A stretch of 20,682 nucleotides of DNA from Tepidisphaeraceae bacterium (GTDB lineage: Bacteria; Planctomycetota; Phycisphaerae; Tepidisphaerales; Tepidisphaeraceae). Positions 1-7,198 of this stretch are shown in pieces (the stretch's first letter is position 1; every line of letters begins with the position of its first letter). Made by a program: the position numbers and the translations under genes. Under the pieces are notes generated by a model. It saw only the letters and a list, made by a program, of their open reading frames with translations, was not told the origin of the DNA and did not search any database. The stretch lies in NCBI GenBank assembly GCA_025450555.1, contig JANWHF010000071.1:1-20682 (forward strand). The letters are read 5' to 3'.

Positions 1-211
1 ATTTCGCCCCGGCACGTCAATCCTTAGAGCAAATGGGTGGATGAACGGACTCACCAAGCTTTCTTTGCGTGGATGTCCTCAATCCAGTAGAATTCACGAC
101 CGAGGCAAAAAAATCGGGGCCATTGGGACGGGTGCTTCAGGATCTCCTTCATGCAATGATGTTTTGGATTTGTCTTTGTACCGCTTAAGTAGGCGGAGAG
201 GGTTTGAACAA

Positions 212-1312
212 ATGCGAGCGCTCAGATTCCTTTGTGCATCGATACTTGGTGCGTCCATCCTTTGTGTCAGCGCTTCGCAAGCTAACGCAGATTCATATTC
301 CGTGACCGAAATCGCCGGCAGCGGAAGCTTTGGCTATGCCCTTAACGCATCGGGCGAAGCAGCCGGCTTCCTGTTTTTTAAAACCCAGCCCATTACATTT
401 CACACTTTTTTCTATAGTAACGGAACGACGACCGACCTCGGGTCGATGGGTGCGCGGTCCAGCGTTGGCATGGCACTGAATGAGGCAGGGCAGATTGCGG
501 GATACCTGACAATCACTGGCGGCGTTGAGCACGCGTTTGTTTACAGCAATGGCATTGCTACCGACCTTGGAACGTTCGGTGGAACCTCCAGTTTCGCCAC
601 GGGTATCAATTCATCGGGTCAAGTCACCGGATATGCGGAGACGAGTTCGGGGTCTTTCGCGTTTATCTACAACAACGGCCTGATGACCAAGATTCCGACA
701 CCAGGCGCGGGTGACAGCGTCGGCAACGCTATTAACGATGCCGGGCAGGTCGCTGGCGATTATGCCGGTCGCGGCTTTATTTACAGCAATGGTGTTTTCA
801 CGCAATTGGGATCGCTCGGTGGCAACGGAAGCAGCGCACAAGCCATCAACGCATACGGCCAGGTTGCGGGGTATTCGTATCTGAGCAATGGCATCTTCCA
901 TGCTTACCTGTACAGCAACGGCACGATGACGGACTTGGGATCCCTCGGGGGTAATAGCTATGCCTACGCTCTTAATGATTTGGGCGAGGTCGTCGGCTCG
1001 ACCGACTCTGCATCGAGTCAGGGCGACGCCTTTGTTTATCGCAATGGGACTATGACGGACCTGAATTCGCTGATCGGGAGTTCCGGCGTCAGCCTTTGGC
1101 GAGCGTCCGGCATCAACGACGCCGGGCAAATCGTGGCCAACGGTTTCGATTCCTCTGGAGTCAGCGGAACTTTCCTGCTGACCCCTTTGCCGCTGCCTTC
1201 GAGCGCATGGGCAGGGCTGGCGCTACTTGGCTTGCTGGGAATCAATCAACTCCGGCTTTGGCGCGCCAAGGCAAAGGCGTCGACACACCTTGCCCGGCCT
1301 CATTTTGAATAA
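212..1312 (+). CDS. Secreted HAF-repeat protein with PEP-CTERM-like sorting tail
   Basis: A predicted exported protein of 366 residues. It begins with a signal peptide (MRALRFLCASILGASILCVSASQANA) and continues as about six to seven imperfect repeats of roughly 45 residues. Each repeat carries 'YSNG.MTDLGSLGG' followed by 'A.AIND.GQVAGY', the signature of the HAF extracellular repeat family (known family, function undetermined). The last ~35 residues contain PLPLPSSAWAGLALLGLLG followed by arginine/lysine-rich residues: a proline motif, a transmembrane helix and a basic end. That is the tripartite layout of PEP-CTERM-type sorting signals, here in the PLP..AW variant. I start at 212 because GGAGAGG lies 11 bases upstream and a signal peptide follows; the frame stays open to an ATG at 41 but that extension has no signal-peptide logic. 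No exosortase gene is in the window. The 3' end overlaps the convergent hydrolase gene. Confidence 0.85.
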   Translation: MRALRFLCASILGASILCVSASQANADSYSVTEIAGSGSFGYALNASGEAAGFLFFKTQPITFHTFFYSNGTTTDLGSMGARSSVGMALNEAGQIAGYLTITGGVEHAFVYSNGIATDLGTFGGTSSFATGINSSGQVTGYAETSSGSFAFIYNNGLMTKIPTPGAGDSVGNAINDAGQVAGDYAGRGFIYSNGVFTQLGSLGGNGSSAQAINAYGQVAGYSYLSNGIFHAYLYSNGTMTDLGSLGGNSYAYALNDLGEVVGSTDSASSQGDAFVYRNGTMTDLNSLIGSSGVSLWRASGINDAGQIVANGFDSSGVSGTFLLTPLPLPSSAWAGLALLGLLGINQLRLWRAKAKASTHLARPHFE

Positions 1313-2463
1313 ACGCTTGTCGCGGTTTTGAGAAACAAATCTCGCGCGGCCCATTGGTCGCCGCTGGTGCATTGGACCATGAAGACGGCAACCATGCCGG
1401 TCTTTGGATTCACCGACAAATCGGTTCCGTACGCGCCATCGTGACCGAACATACCATTGCGAAGGTGGTAGCCGAGGCTGTAATTGATCTTGGTTTTGCC
1501 AGTTTGTTCTTTACGCAATTCATCCATGGCGGCGTGTGATAGATATCGCTTTCCGTCGAGCTGGCCGTCGTTGGCGAGCATCAGTCCATAGCGGAAAATG
1601 TCGTGCGTCGTGGAAAACAATCCGCCCGCGGCTTCGGGATAGCGGTGAACGCGGTCGCTGTATGGCTTGGTAAGAAAGGTGATGCCGCCGCGGGCATAGC
1701 CGGTCTTTTGCTTGTTGGGGCCATACGCGCCCGCCAGCCGGGCGATCTGCGAATCGCTCGGCCAGAAGGTGGTTTCGTTCATCTCCAGCGGATCGAAAAA
1801 ACGCTGCTGAAGGAATTGCTCATAAGGCAGGCCGCTGACGATCTCGACGACGCGGGCCGCGATGTTCATGCCCTGGTTCCCGTATTGATATTTCTCACCG
1901 GGTTGCCATTGAAGGGGGCCGGTCACGGAACTGATCGCGCGAGCCCTGAGCGGCGTGCGATCGGCGCCGATCGTCTGCTGTAGTTCCGACATGCCCGTCA
2001 ACCCGCTGGTGTGGCTCAGCAGATGCCGGATCGTGACGGGCGTTGTCACGGGCTTCAGAAGGACATGCGATTCATCCTTCTCTTCAATGACCATCCATTT
2101 ATTAAGCTGCGGGATGAATTTGGTGACCGGATCATCCAGGCTCACTTTGCCTTCGTCCACCAGCATCATGATCGAAGCACCGACGAACATCTTCGACATC
2201 GAGGCGACCCAAAAGACATTGTCCTCGCTGATCGGCTTCTTCGCCTCGACATCCGCGTAACCCATCAGGTTGCGGTAGTGAACCTTCCCCGTTTTGTCGC
2301 CAATGATGGCGATGACGCCCGCCAGCTTGTACTGGTCAAAATAAGGTTTCAAAGCCTCCAACACATCCGGACTGGCCGGTGGATCGCTCTCCGCCGCGCT
2401 CGTGGCGCCCGATGAAAACAGCAATGCGAACACCACCGCGACGCATGCGAATCTGCTTCTCAT
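1300..2463 (-). CDS. Exported serine hydrolase, class C beta-lactamase/PBP4-like family
   Basis: A 387-residue member of the serine beta-lactamase-like family (PF00144), which includes class C beta-lactamases, esterases and D-amino peptidases; the substrate cannot be told from sequence. The catalytic set is complete: S-M-S-K at residues 88-91 (nucleophile Ser88, Lys91), Y-G-N at 194-196, and H-D-G at 341-343 replacing the K-T-G of true beta-lactamases, as is usual in the esterase/peptidase members. The conserved block TIRHLLSHTSGL is at 144-155. A signal peptide (MRSRFACVAVVFALLFSSGATSAA) indicates export to the periplasm. I chose the ATG at 2463 because AAGGAAAGAG lies just upstream and the signal peptide starts there; in-frame starts at 2490 and 2550 would add up to 29 residues ahead of it. 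It is transcribed alone on the minus strand, divergent from the RHH gene. Confidence 0.88.
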   Translation of the reverse strand: MRSRFACVAVVFALLFSSGATSAAESDPPASPDVLEALKPYFDQYKLAGVIAIIGDKTGKVHYRNLMGYADVEAKKPISEDNVFWVASMSKMFVGASIMMLVDEGKVSLDDPVTKFIPQLNKWMVIEEKDESHVLLKPVTTPVTIRHLLSHTSGLTGMSELQQTIGADRTPLRARAISSVTGPLQWQPGEKYQYGNQGMNIAARVVEIVSGLPYEQFLQQRFFDPLEMNETTFWPSDSQIARLAGAYGPNKQKTGYARGGITFLTKPYSDRVHRYPEAAGGLFSTTHDIFRYGLMLANDGQLDGKRYLSHAAMDELRKEQTGKTKINYSLGYHLRNGMFGHDGAYGTDLSVNPKTGMVAVFMVQCTSGDQWAARDLFLKTATSVYSK

Positions 2464-2601
2464 GAATTGCTTTCTCTTTCCTTCATCCATACCGCGATTA
2501 GACTTCGAAATTGTCCCCGGCCTCACAAGGATAGAACATCCGGGGGGCAAGAAGTTTAAAAACGCGCTCGGCGCACAAAATCTTCATCGAAGAAAAAAGC
2601 A

Positions 2602-2629
2602 TTGACATGCCGCTGATTATTTATATAAA
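2602..2629 (+). promoter_or_regulatory. Strong sigma70-type promoter for the RHH/radical SAM cluster
   Basis: A perfect -35 box TTGACA (2602-2607) is followed after 16 bases by TATAAA (2624-2629), five of six matches to the -10 consensus. Transcription would start near 2636, leaving a short leader of about 19 bases with GAAGG at 2640-2644 and again at 2646-2650 before the ATG at 2655. It is the best promoter by eye in the window. Confidence 0.7.
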
Positions 2630-2633
2630 TAAT
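2616..2633. promoter_or_regulatory. 18-bp AT-only palindrome overlapping the -10 box; candidate operator
   Basis: ATTATTTATATAAATAAT reads identically on both strands, with no mismatch, and contains only A and T in a GC-rich neighbourhood. It covers the whole -10 element at 2624-2629, so a bound dimer or tetramer would block RNA polymerase. The first gene downstream encodes a ribbon-helix-helix protein, a class that commonly represses its own promoter through short palindromes. Binding is inferred, not shown. Confidence 0.6.
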
Positions 2634-2654
2634 TAAATAGAAGGCGAAGGCCGC

Positions 2655-3041
2655 ATGAAATCTAGACGGAAAACACCCAGTTCCGATCCACTTTTTGATC
2701 AGCTGACGATCCTGCTCGATCAGCTCGACAAAGACCCGCCAGCCCGGCGCCGAAAGGGGCCGGGCAGACCGACGAAGCATCAGGCCCATACGACGCCGGT
2801 GATCGTCCACCTGTACACCTCGCAGGTGCACTGGCTCGATCAATATGCAGACATGATTGCCGCGATGCGCCCGGACAATGCGCATCTGAGCCGGGCGGAG
2901 ATTATCCGCGGCCTTCTGCTTGGGCTGGGGCGGTTTGCGATCAGCGTGAGCTTGCCGCTGCCGGATGATCGAGCGATCCAGTCCGAGCGCGATCTGCAAC
3001 ATGCGCTGGCACGATGCTTGGGAGCGCAGCCAAAACGGTAG
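2655..3041 (+). CDS. Ribbon-helix-helix regulator with AT-hook-like segment
   Basis: A 128-residue predicted DNA-binding protein. Residues about 47-92 fit a ribbon-helix-helix fold: a short beta strand (TPVIVHLYT), helix A (SQVHWLDQYADMIAAM), a turn, and helix B starting LSRAEIIRGLLLGL, which matches the 'S..E.IR..L' pattern of that superfamily. Before it lies a basic, proline-rich stretch, RRRKGPGRPTKH (31-42), with a GRP core flanked by basic residues, as in AT-hooks that sit in AT-rich minor grooves. This fits the AT-only palindrome in its own promoter. The C-terminal ~35 residues are of unknown role. It is the first gene of a tight cluster; its stop is 8 bases from the next start. I infer that it represses the cluster. 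RHH assignment is by motif only. Confidence 0.75.
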   Translation: MKSRRKTPSSDPLFDQLTILLDQLDKDPPARRRKGPGRPTKHQAHTTPVIVHLYTSQVHWLDQYADMIAAMRPDNAHLSRAEIIRGLLLGLGRFAISVSLPLPDDRAIQSERDLQHALARCLGAQPKR

Positions 3042-3049
3042 GGGGCACC

Positions 3050-3406
3050 ATGCCTCATGCGATCAACTGGTACGCAGGCTGGATGATGATCCTCGGGGGC
3101 GCTGTCAGCGGCGCCGCCCTGGGGCTGGGGTTTGGTCGCGAAGATTTCCTGGGCGGATATTCCAGTTGGCGCCGGCGCCTGGCACGACTCGGTCATATCG
3201 CGCTGATTGCACTTGGCCTGCTGAACATCGTCTTTGCGATCAGTCCCGTTGTGGTACGGCCTCTTTCCGGCCCATTGCTCATTTTTGGCGGCGTCGCGAT
3301 GCCAGCCATCTGTTTCCTTTCGGCCTGGAAAAAATCGTTCAAAAAATTGTTTTTCATTCCCGTCGCCACGCTGATGGCGGCGGTGATCCTGATTCTGTTG
3401 AGCTGA
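3050..3406 (+). CDS. Small four-helix integral membrane protein, function unknown
   Basis: A 118-residue protein that is almost entirely membrane-embedded. Hydrophobic segments lie at about residues 7-28, 47-67, 72-92 and 97-117. The first loop carries GREDFLGGYSSWRRRLARLGH, rich in arginine and therefore probably cytoplasmic by the positive-inside rule; a second basic patch (WKKSFKK) precedes the last helix. I do not recognise an experimentally characterised family. I place the start at the ATG at 3050, since GTAGGGGG at 3038-3045 serves as ribosome binding site and includes the stop codon of the upstream RHH gene, implying translational coupling; an in-frame ATG at 3014 lies inside that gene. 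The radical SAM gene follows after 22 bases, so a shared function such as anchoring or transport of a lipid-like product is possible but unproven. Confidence 0.75.
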   Translation: MPHAINWYAGWMMILGGAVSGAALGLGFGREDFLGGYSSWRRRLARLGHIALIALGLLNIVFAISPVVVRPLSGPLLIFGGVAMPAICFLSAWKKSFKKLFFIPVATLMAAVILILLS

Positions 3407-3428
3407 CTCTTTCTTAAAGGGGTAAGCC

Positions 3429-4757
3429 ATGAAAATCGGCCTTCTTGCGATGAGCGGCGTGCGAGCGTACGACAAGAAACTGACGGACTTTGGCCTGACG
3501 TTGCCAGGGTTTGTCGAGCGATCCAAAGTGATCGCATCGCTCCCGAGCCTCGGCCTGCTCTATCTGGCCGCGGTCACTCCGCCCGGACACGAGCTACGGT
3601 ATTTTGAAGCGGAAGGAGATCTCCGCGAGCCCGCGGAAATTTACGATTGCGATCTGGTTGCCATCAGCACCTTTTCCGCGCAGTCCTTCGAAGCGTACGC
3701 CATTGCCGATCGACTTCGGGCGCGCGGCATCAAAGTCGCCGTAGGCGGACTTCATGCGACGGCACTCCCCGAAGAGGCAATCGACCGTGCCGACTACGTC
3801 GTTGCCGGTGAGGGCGAGCATGCCTGGCCGCAGGTTGTAGCGGCTGCCGAGCGCGGCGCCGGCTCCCGCATTTTCCGCGCGATTGAATTCGGCCCAGTTG
3901 ATGTAAAGCGGCTGCCGATTCCTCGATACGACTTGCTGGAAGATCGCCCCTACAACCGCTTCACCGTGCAAACCACGCGCGGCTGCCCGTGGCATTGCGA
4001 GTTCTGTGCTTCGACTGTGATGCTCTCAAGCCGCTATCGCAAACGCCCCGTCGCTGATGTCGTGCGCGACATCCGCGCCATCCTGGCCGTGCGGCCCGGC
4101 GCGTTCATCGAATTTGCCGACGACAACACCTTTGTGGACAAGGAGTGGGGCAAAGAGCTTTGCGGGGCGATTGCCCCGCTGGGAATCAAGTGGTTTACAG
4201 AGACGGATGTCACGGTCGGTGAAGATTCGGAACTGCTCGCACTGATGCACAAGTCTGGTTGTCGGCAGGTTCTCATTGGCCTCGAGAGCCCCGGCCGCGA
4301 AGCTCTGGAAGGGATCGAGCTTCGAAAAAACCGTAAGGCCATGTGGAACGATCGCTATGCCCACGCGATTGACGCCATCCAGTCGCATGGCATCACTGTC
4401 AATGGCTGCTTCATTTTGGGCCTCGACGGCCACGACGAATCGATCTTCTCGGAAGTACTCGAGTTTTCTTTGGCGCGGAGCCTGTATGAAGTGCAGATCA
4501 CCGTTCTGACTGCCTTCCCCGGCACGCCGCTCTATAACCGGCTCCTAAAAGCGGGGCGCATTATTGAGCCGGGGCGTTGGGATTTGTGCACGTTGTTCGA
4601 TGTGAACTATCTCCCTAGTCCAATTACGCCCGACGAGCTGCGATCGGGCCTCTATTGGCTGGCCGAGCATTTGTATAGCTCTGAAACAACCCGGCGGCGA
4701 AGGCAGGGATTCTTTGAACAAATCAAAGGTGCTCGGCGCGCTACCTTGGCCAGTTAA
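3429..4757 (+). CDS. B12-binding domain radical SAM protein
   Basis: A 442-residue radical SAM enzyme. Residues about 1-140 form a cobalamin-binding Rossmann-like domain, recognisable from SLGLLYLAA, CDLVAISTFSAQ and VGGLHATALPEEAIDRADYVVAGEGE. The radical SAM core follows, with the cluster motif TRGCPWHCEFC (Cys186, Cys190, Cys193), EFADDNTF, and later IGLESP and GCFILGLDGHD. After the core, TVLTAFPGTPLYNRLLKAGRI and the C-terminal helical region resemble the tail (DUF4070-like) of many B12 radical SAM proteins. Such enzymes methylate or rearrange unreactive carbons in lipids, cofactors and natural products; the substrate here is unknown. A good ribosome binding site, AAAGGGG, sits at 3416-3422. 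It is the third gene of the RHH cluster. Its stop codon abuts the stop of the convergent gene. Confidence 0.9.
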   Translation: MKIGLLAMSGVRAYDKKLTDFGLTLPGFVERSKVIASLPSLGLLYLAAVTPPGHELRYFEAEGDLREPAEIYDCDLVAISTFSAQSFEAYAIADRLRARGIKVAVGGLHATALPEEAIDRADYVVAGEGEHAWPQVVAAAERGAGSRIFRAIEFGPVDVKRLPIPRYDLLEDRPYNRFTVQTTRGCPWHCEFCASTVMLSSRYRKRPVADVVRDIRAILAVRPGAFIEFADDNTFVDKEWGKELCGAIAPLGIKWFTETDVTVGEDSELLALMHKSGCRQVLIGLESPGREALEGIELRKNRKAMWNDRYAHAIDAIQSHGITVNGCFILGLDGHDESIFSEVLEFSLARSLYEVQITVLTAFPGTPLYNRLLKAGRIIEPGRWDLCTLFDVNYLPSPITPDELRSGLYWLAEHLYSSETTRRRRQGFFEQIKGARRATLAS

Positions 4758-6065
4758 TTAATCGGGATCGTCGCTGACAACGAAAACCTGATTAAACGAT
4801 CTCGCGCCAAGGGGAACGTTTCGGACGAAAGCGATTTGCCGACCGTCGGGCGAGAAGACGCAGGCTTCAGGGCGCGGAGCGGTTTCATCGGAATAGCGAG
4901 GCGTCAGGCGAGTACCGATGCCAGTATCGGCGTCGGTGATGAAAATACTGTTGTCCATGGCGTGCGCGATCGACTTGCCATCGGCACTCCAGGAAAAGGC
5001 CGAGGCGATGGGCCAGGGGTTGCGAGTGAGTTGATGGGGCGGTCCCCCAAGCGGGGAAACGGTCCAGAGTTGAACGATGCGGGCGTCGTCCTTCATGAGC
5101 ATCGCGATGCGCGAGCCATCGGGTGAACTGCGAAGCCAATGGCGGGGACCCTGCAGGCCAGGGAATTTGCGGTTGGCGGTGAAGGTCAATCGGCGTTGCA
5201 CGCAGCCTATAGGCGGAAAGGGCGCGCGAGTTTCGGTGCCGGCAAGCGGGCCGTCGCCGGCTTGCGTCAAGTCGACGGGAAGATCGACGATGAAGGCCTC
5301 GCTGATTGATCGTCCGTCGGCCGTGATTATTCCCTGGAATGCAATGGCGTGGCGTTGGCGCGTGCCATCCGCCTTGAGATAACCGTGCGTTCCCACCCAT
5401 CCTTCTTCAAAGCCCCGGCTGATTTCGTCGGAGCCGGGGCGGGGAGTCGCGGTGGTTCGCGTGACGAGAACGCTGAAGAATTCTCCATCGTGGTTGCGGG
5501 GATGATTGCCACTGACATGCACCGGTCGGCCGCCGATCGCGACGCCAATGTTGCGCTGGTTCACATCATTGCCAGCTGATGCATCCCCGAACTGTGCCAG
5601 CAGATGATCTTCATAGGTAAAGCTGACCCAATTGCCATCGGGACTGAAGACATGCACGTGGCTGCCGCCTCGAAGCGCGCCGGGCGTGAAAGGGGGAATG
5701 ATATCGCGCGCATCCATGTGGATCGCAATACCCGGCGCCGTGGCGCTCACGATCAACCCCTGACGATGAAATGCACAGTATTGCCAGTCCAGCGTCGGAT
5801 CTTCAGGCCCGAGAATGAAGATGACTCGATCATCGATTGGATTGCACGTCGCGACGCCACAATGCGCGCCACGCTGCGAGCGATAGAGCACGCGGACCTC
5901 GCCAGTCTCGACGTTCACCTGCTCGATCGTCGAGCCGTCGAAGATAGACCCGGCGGGATCGGATCGGGTGTCGTAGACAATCCATTTTCCGTCGGGCGAC
6001 CAGACGCCGATGTTGGTGAGGACGTGATTCTTTGGCTCGCACGTGATTTGCCTGACTTCAGCCAT
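4758..6065 (-). CDS. DUF3748/YidR-like TolB-type beta-propeller protein
   Basis: A 435-residue protein built of repeated WD40/TolB-like blades: VWSPDGKWIVYDTRSD, VFSPDGNWVSFTYED, RSSPDGSRIAMLMKDD, FSWSADGKSIAHAMD and VFSPDGRQIAFVRNV. The N-terminal part (RQITCEPKNHVLTNIGVWSP, STIEQVNVETGEVRVLYRSQRGAHCGV, ILGPEDPTLDWQY) matches what I recall of DUF3748 proteins such as E. coli YidR, whose function is unknown. No signal peptide is evident, so it is probably cytoplasmic unless a longer start is used. I chose the ATG at 6065; a TTG at 6080 in frame would add five residues. Neither has a good ribosome binding site. It is last in a minus-strand series after the VOC gene but separated from it by 265 bases of hairpins, so it may have its own promoter. 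Confidence 0.82.
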   Translation of the reverse strand: MAEVRQITCEPKNHVLTNIGVWSPDGKWIVYDTRSDPAGSIFDGSTIEQVNVETGEVRVLYRSQRGAHCGVATCNPIDDRVIFILGPEDPTLDWQYCAFHRQGLIVSATAPGIAIHMDARDIIPPFTPGALRGGSHVHVFSPDGNWVSFTYEDHLLAQFGDASAGNDVNQRNIGVAIGGRPVHVSGNHPRNHDGEFFSVLVTRTTATPRPGSDEISRGFEEGWVGTHGYLKADGTRQRHAIAFQGIITADGRSISEAFIVDLPVDLTQAGDGPLAGTETRAPFPPIGCVQRRLTFTANRKFPGLQGPRHWLRSSPDGSRIAMLMKDDARIVQLWTVSPLGGPPHQLTRNPWPIASAFSWSADGKSIAHAMDNSIFITDADTGIGTRLTPRYSDETAPRPEACVFSPDGRQIAFVRNVPLGARSFNQVFVVSDDPD

Positions 6066-6113
6066 GGAAGGATTGCCCAAGAAATCTCACGAGGCCATTG
6101 CTCTCGACTGGAG

Positions 6114-6133
6114 GGCGGCAGTCCTCTGCCGCC
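6114..6133. repeat. Short perfect hairpin upstream of the DUF3748 gene
   Basis: GGCGGCAG (6114-6121) and CTGCCGCC (6126-6133) form an eight-base perfect inverted repeat around the loop TCCT. It lies about 50 bases upstream of the DUF3748 start on the minus strand. No T tract follows on either strand, so it does not look like an intrinsic terminator; it could be leader structure or part of a dispersed repeat. Confidence 0.55.
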
Positions 6134-6176
6134 GCGAGTTTACCATAACCGACGCGCACCGATTGTGGATGACTCA

Positions 6177-6248
6177 AAAGAGCCGCGCACGAAGTAAGCG
6201 GATTAACACGAGACTGCGCCAATCCGCTTACTTCGTGCGCGGCTCTTT
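6177..6248. repeat. Long palindromic repeat A (28-bp arms, 16-base loop)
   Basis: The arms 6177-6204 and 6221-6248 are perfect reverse complements over 28 bases, with a 16-base loop (6205-6220). The outer part of the left arm reads AGCCGCGCACGAAGTAAGCGG (split here as AGCCGCG, CACGAAG, TAAGCGG). It lies between the VOC and DUF3748 genes and no T tract follows on either strand. The arm resembles that of the repeat at 7199-7276 (AGCCGCG, ACGCGGTA, GCGG), so the two probably belong to one dispersed family of REP-like or MITE-like palindromes. Confidence 0.85.
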
Positions 6249-6330
6249 CAACATCGAACCATTCGCCGCGTCGAAGGAGCGACGCCCGCGACGCCCTCCA
6301 AAGCACTTCGCGCATCAGCACCCACCGCAG

Positions 6331-7140
6331 TCATTTGGCCAGTGTCGCGACCAATCTCCAGACCAGATGCGGGGAAAGCGCGCGAGGCTGGGTGCGATTG
6401 AAGTCGTCCACGAGCTTGTCGAAGCGCTGCGAATAGGGAAGCCGATCGCGCTTGCCCAGATCGTCGCCGAGCATTTTCCGGAGCGCCTCTCGATCTTCCG
6501 CAGAGACCTCGGGTGGCTGGCTGCGCGCTTCACCGAGCTTTGGAAGCTTGCCGCCTTTTCTCAGGTTCAGCAGATGCCGCCAAACCTCGGCTCGCGTCGG
6601 CGGTGGATCGCCCAAGGCGCTCGAATAACTTGAAAAAAGCGATTCGAAATGAGGCGTGTAGGGCAGATCGTCTGCCGTCCGCCCGATTTTCTGATAGGCC
6701 TGAATCAGCGCCTCCCGCTTGACCGGCACCCGCACCTCCATGCCGGCAAACAATGAGCCGGCTGGCTTGCCATCTTCAACCGCGTCAGGATTTGCATTGT
6801 GCGCGCTTCGATCCAATAGGAGCAGCACGGTTCCAAAAGGATCTTTCACGGTTGCGCGGTAGCCGCGGGCAACTTGCACGGGAGGCGAGGTAAAGGTGAG
6901 CTTGAGTTCATTTCGTCGGCGGTGAAGATCGCGCACATCCTCGACCAGCCAGTAAATTCCCTCGGCCGGCAGATCTGGATCATCGTGCAGAACCAGCTCC
7001 GTCTTCCCATCGCTTAGCCCCAGGCTGGCCAAGTGTGTATCGTGACGATGAACTTTCAGCCCCAGCACGTCGCGGTAATATCGAACCGCGCTTTCCAGCG
7101 CCGGCACGCGGATCAGAATGCGATCGACCCGTTGCAGCAT
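6331..7140 (-). CDS. VOC (glyoxalase/bleomycin-resistance fold) protein with duplicated C-terminal motif
   Basis: A 269-residue protein. Residues about 1-112 fit a vicinal-oxygen-chelate module: MLQRVDRILIRVPALESAVRYY begins the first strand and helix, YRDVLGLKV the turn, and ATVKDPFGTVLLLLD ends the fold. The positions that hold metal ligands in glyoxalase I look substituted (Arg at 7, Leu near 106-107), so metal-dependent isomerase activity is doubtful. Residues about 135-269 have no fold I recognise but contain an internal duplication: LPYTPHFESLFSSY...VWRHLLNLRK at 159-195 and LPYSQRFDKLVDDF...VWRLVATLAK at 234-269. No ribosome binding site precedes the ATG on the minus strand. The gene lies between two hairpins of one repeat family. 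Substrate or partner is unknown. Confidence 0.75.
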   Translation of the reverse strand: MLQRVDRILIRVPALESAVRYYRDVLGLKVHRHDTHLASLGLSDGKTELVLHDDPDLPAEGIYWLVEDVRDLHRRRNELKLTFTSPPVQVARGYRATVKDPFGTVLLLLDRSAHNANPDAVEDGKPAGSLFAGMEVRVPVKREALIQAYQKIGRTADDLPYTPHFESLFSSYSSALGDPPPTRAEVWRHLLNLRKGGKLPKLGEARSQPPEVSAEDREALRKMLGDDLGKRDRLPYSQRFDKLVDDFNRTQPRALSPHLVWRLVATLAK

Positions 7141-7198
7141 TGAAGGAGGATCTTAACTCTTAACACTATTTTTCGGGTGCAAAGCTCTTGTCTGCCCA

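Noticed and set aside
611..1129. 172-codon minus-strand frame opposite the HAF repeats
   Set aside because: It shows the repeat period of the opposite strand and no features of its own.
2840..3526. Long minus-strand reading frame opposite the RHH and membrane protein genes
   Set aside because: It is antisense to three well supported genes, and its sequence lacks any hydrophobic core or known motif; open antisense frames are common at high GC.
6177..6248. Repeat A as an intrinsic terminator for the VOC gene
   Set aside because: Neither strand has a T tract after the stem, and 28-bp perfect arms with related sequence at 7199 fit a dispersed repeat better.
6058..6321. 87-codon minus-strand reading frame across the hairpins before DUF3748
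   Set aside because: Much of it is simply the translation of the palindromic repeat and short hairpin; it overlaps the DUF3748 start and has no domain features.
7143..7150. Perfect AAGGAGGA Shine-Dalgarno-like sequence beside the VOC gene start
   Set aside because: It is on the plus strand, whereas the VOC gene is on the minus strand, and no plus-strand gene follows.
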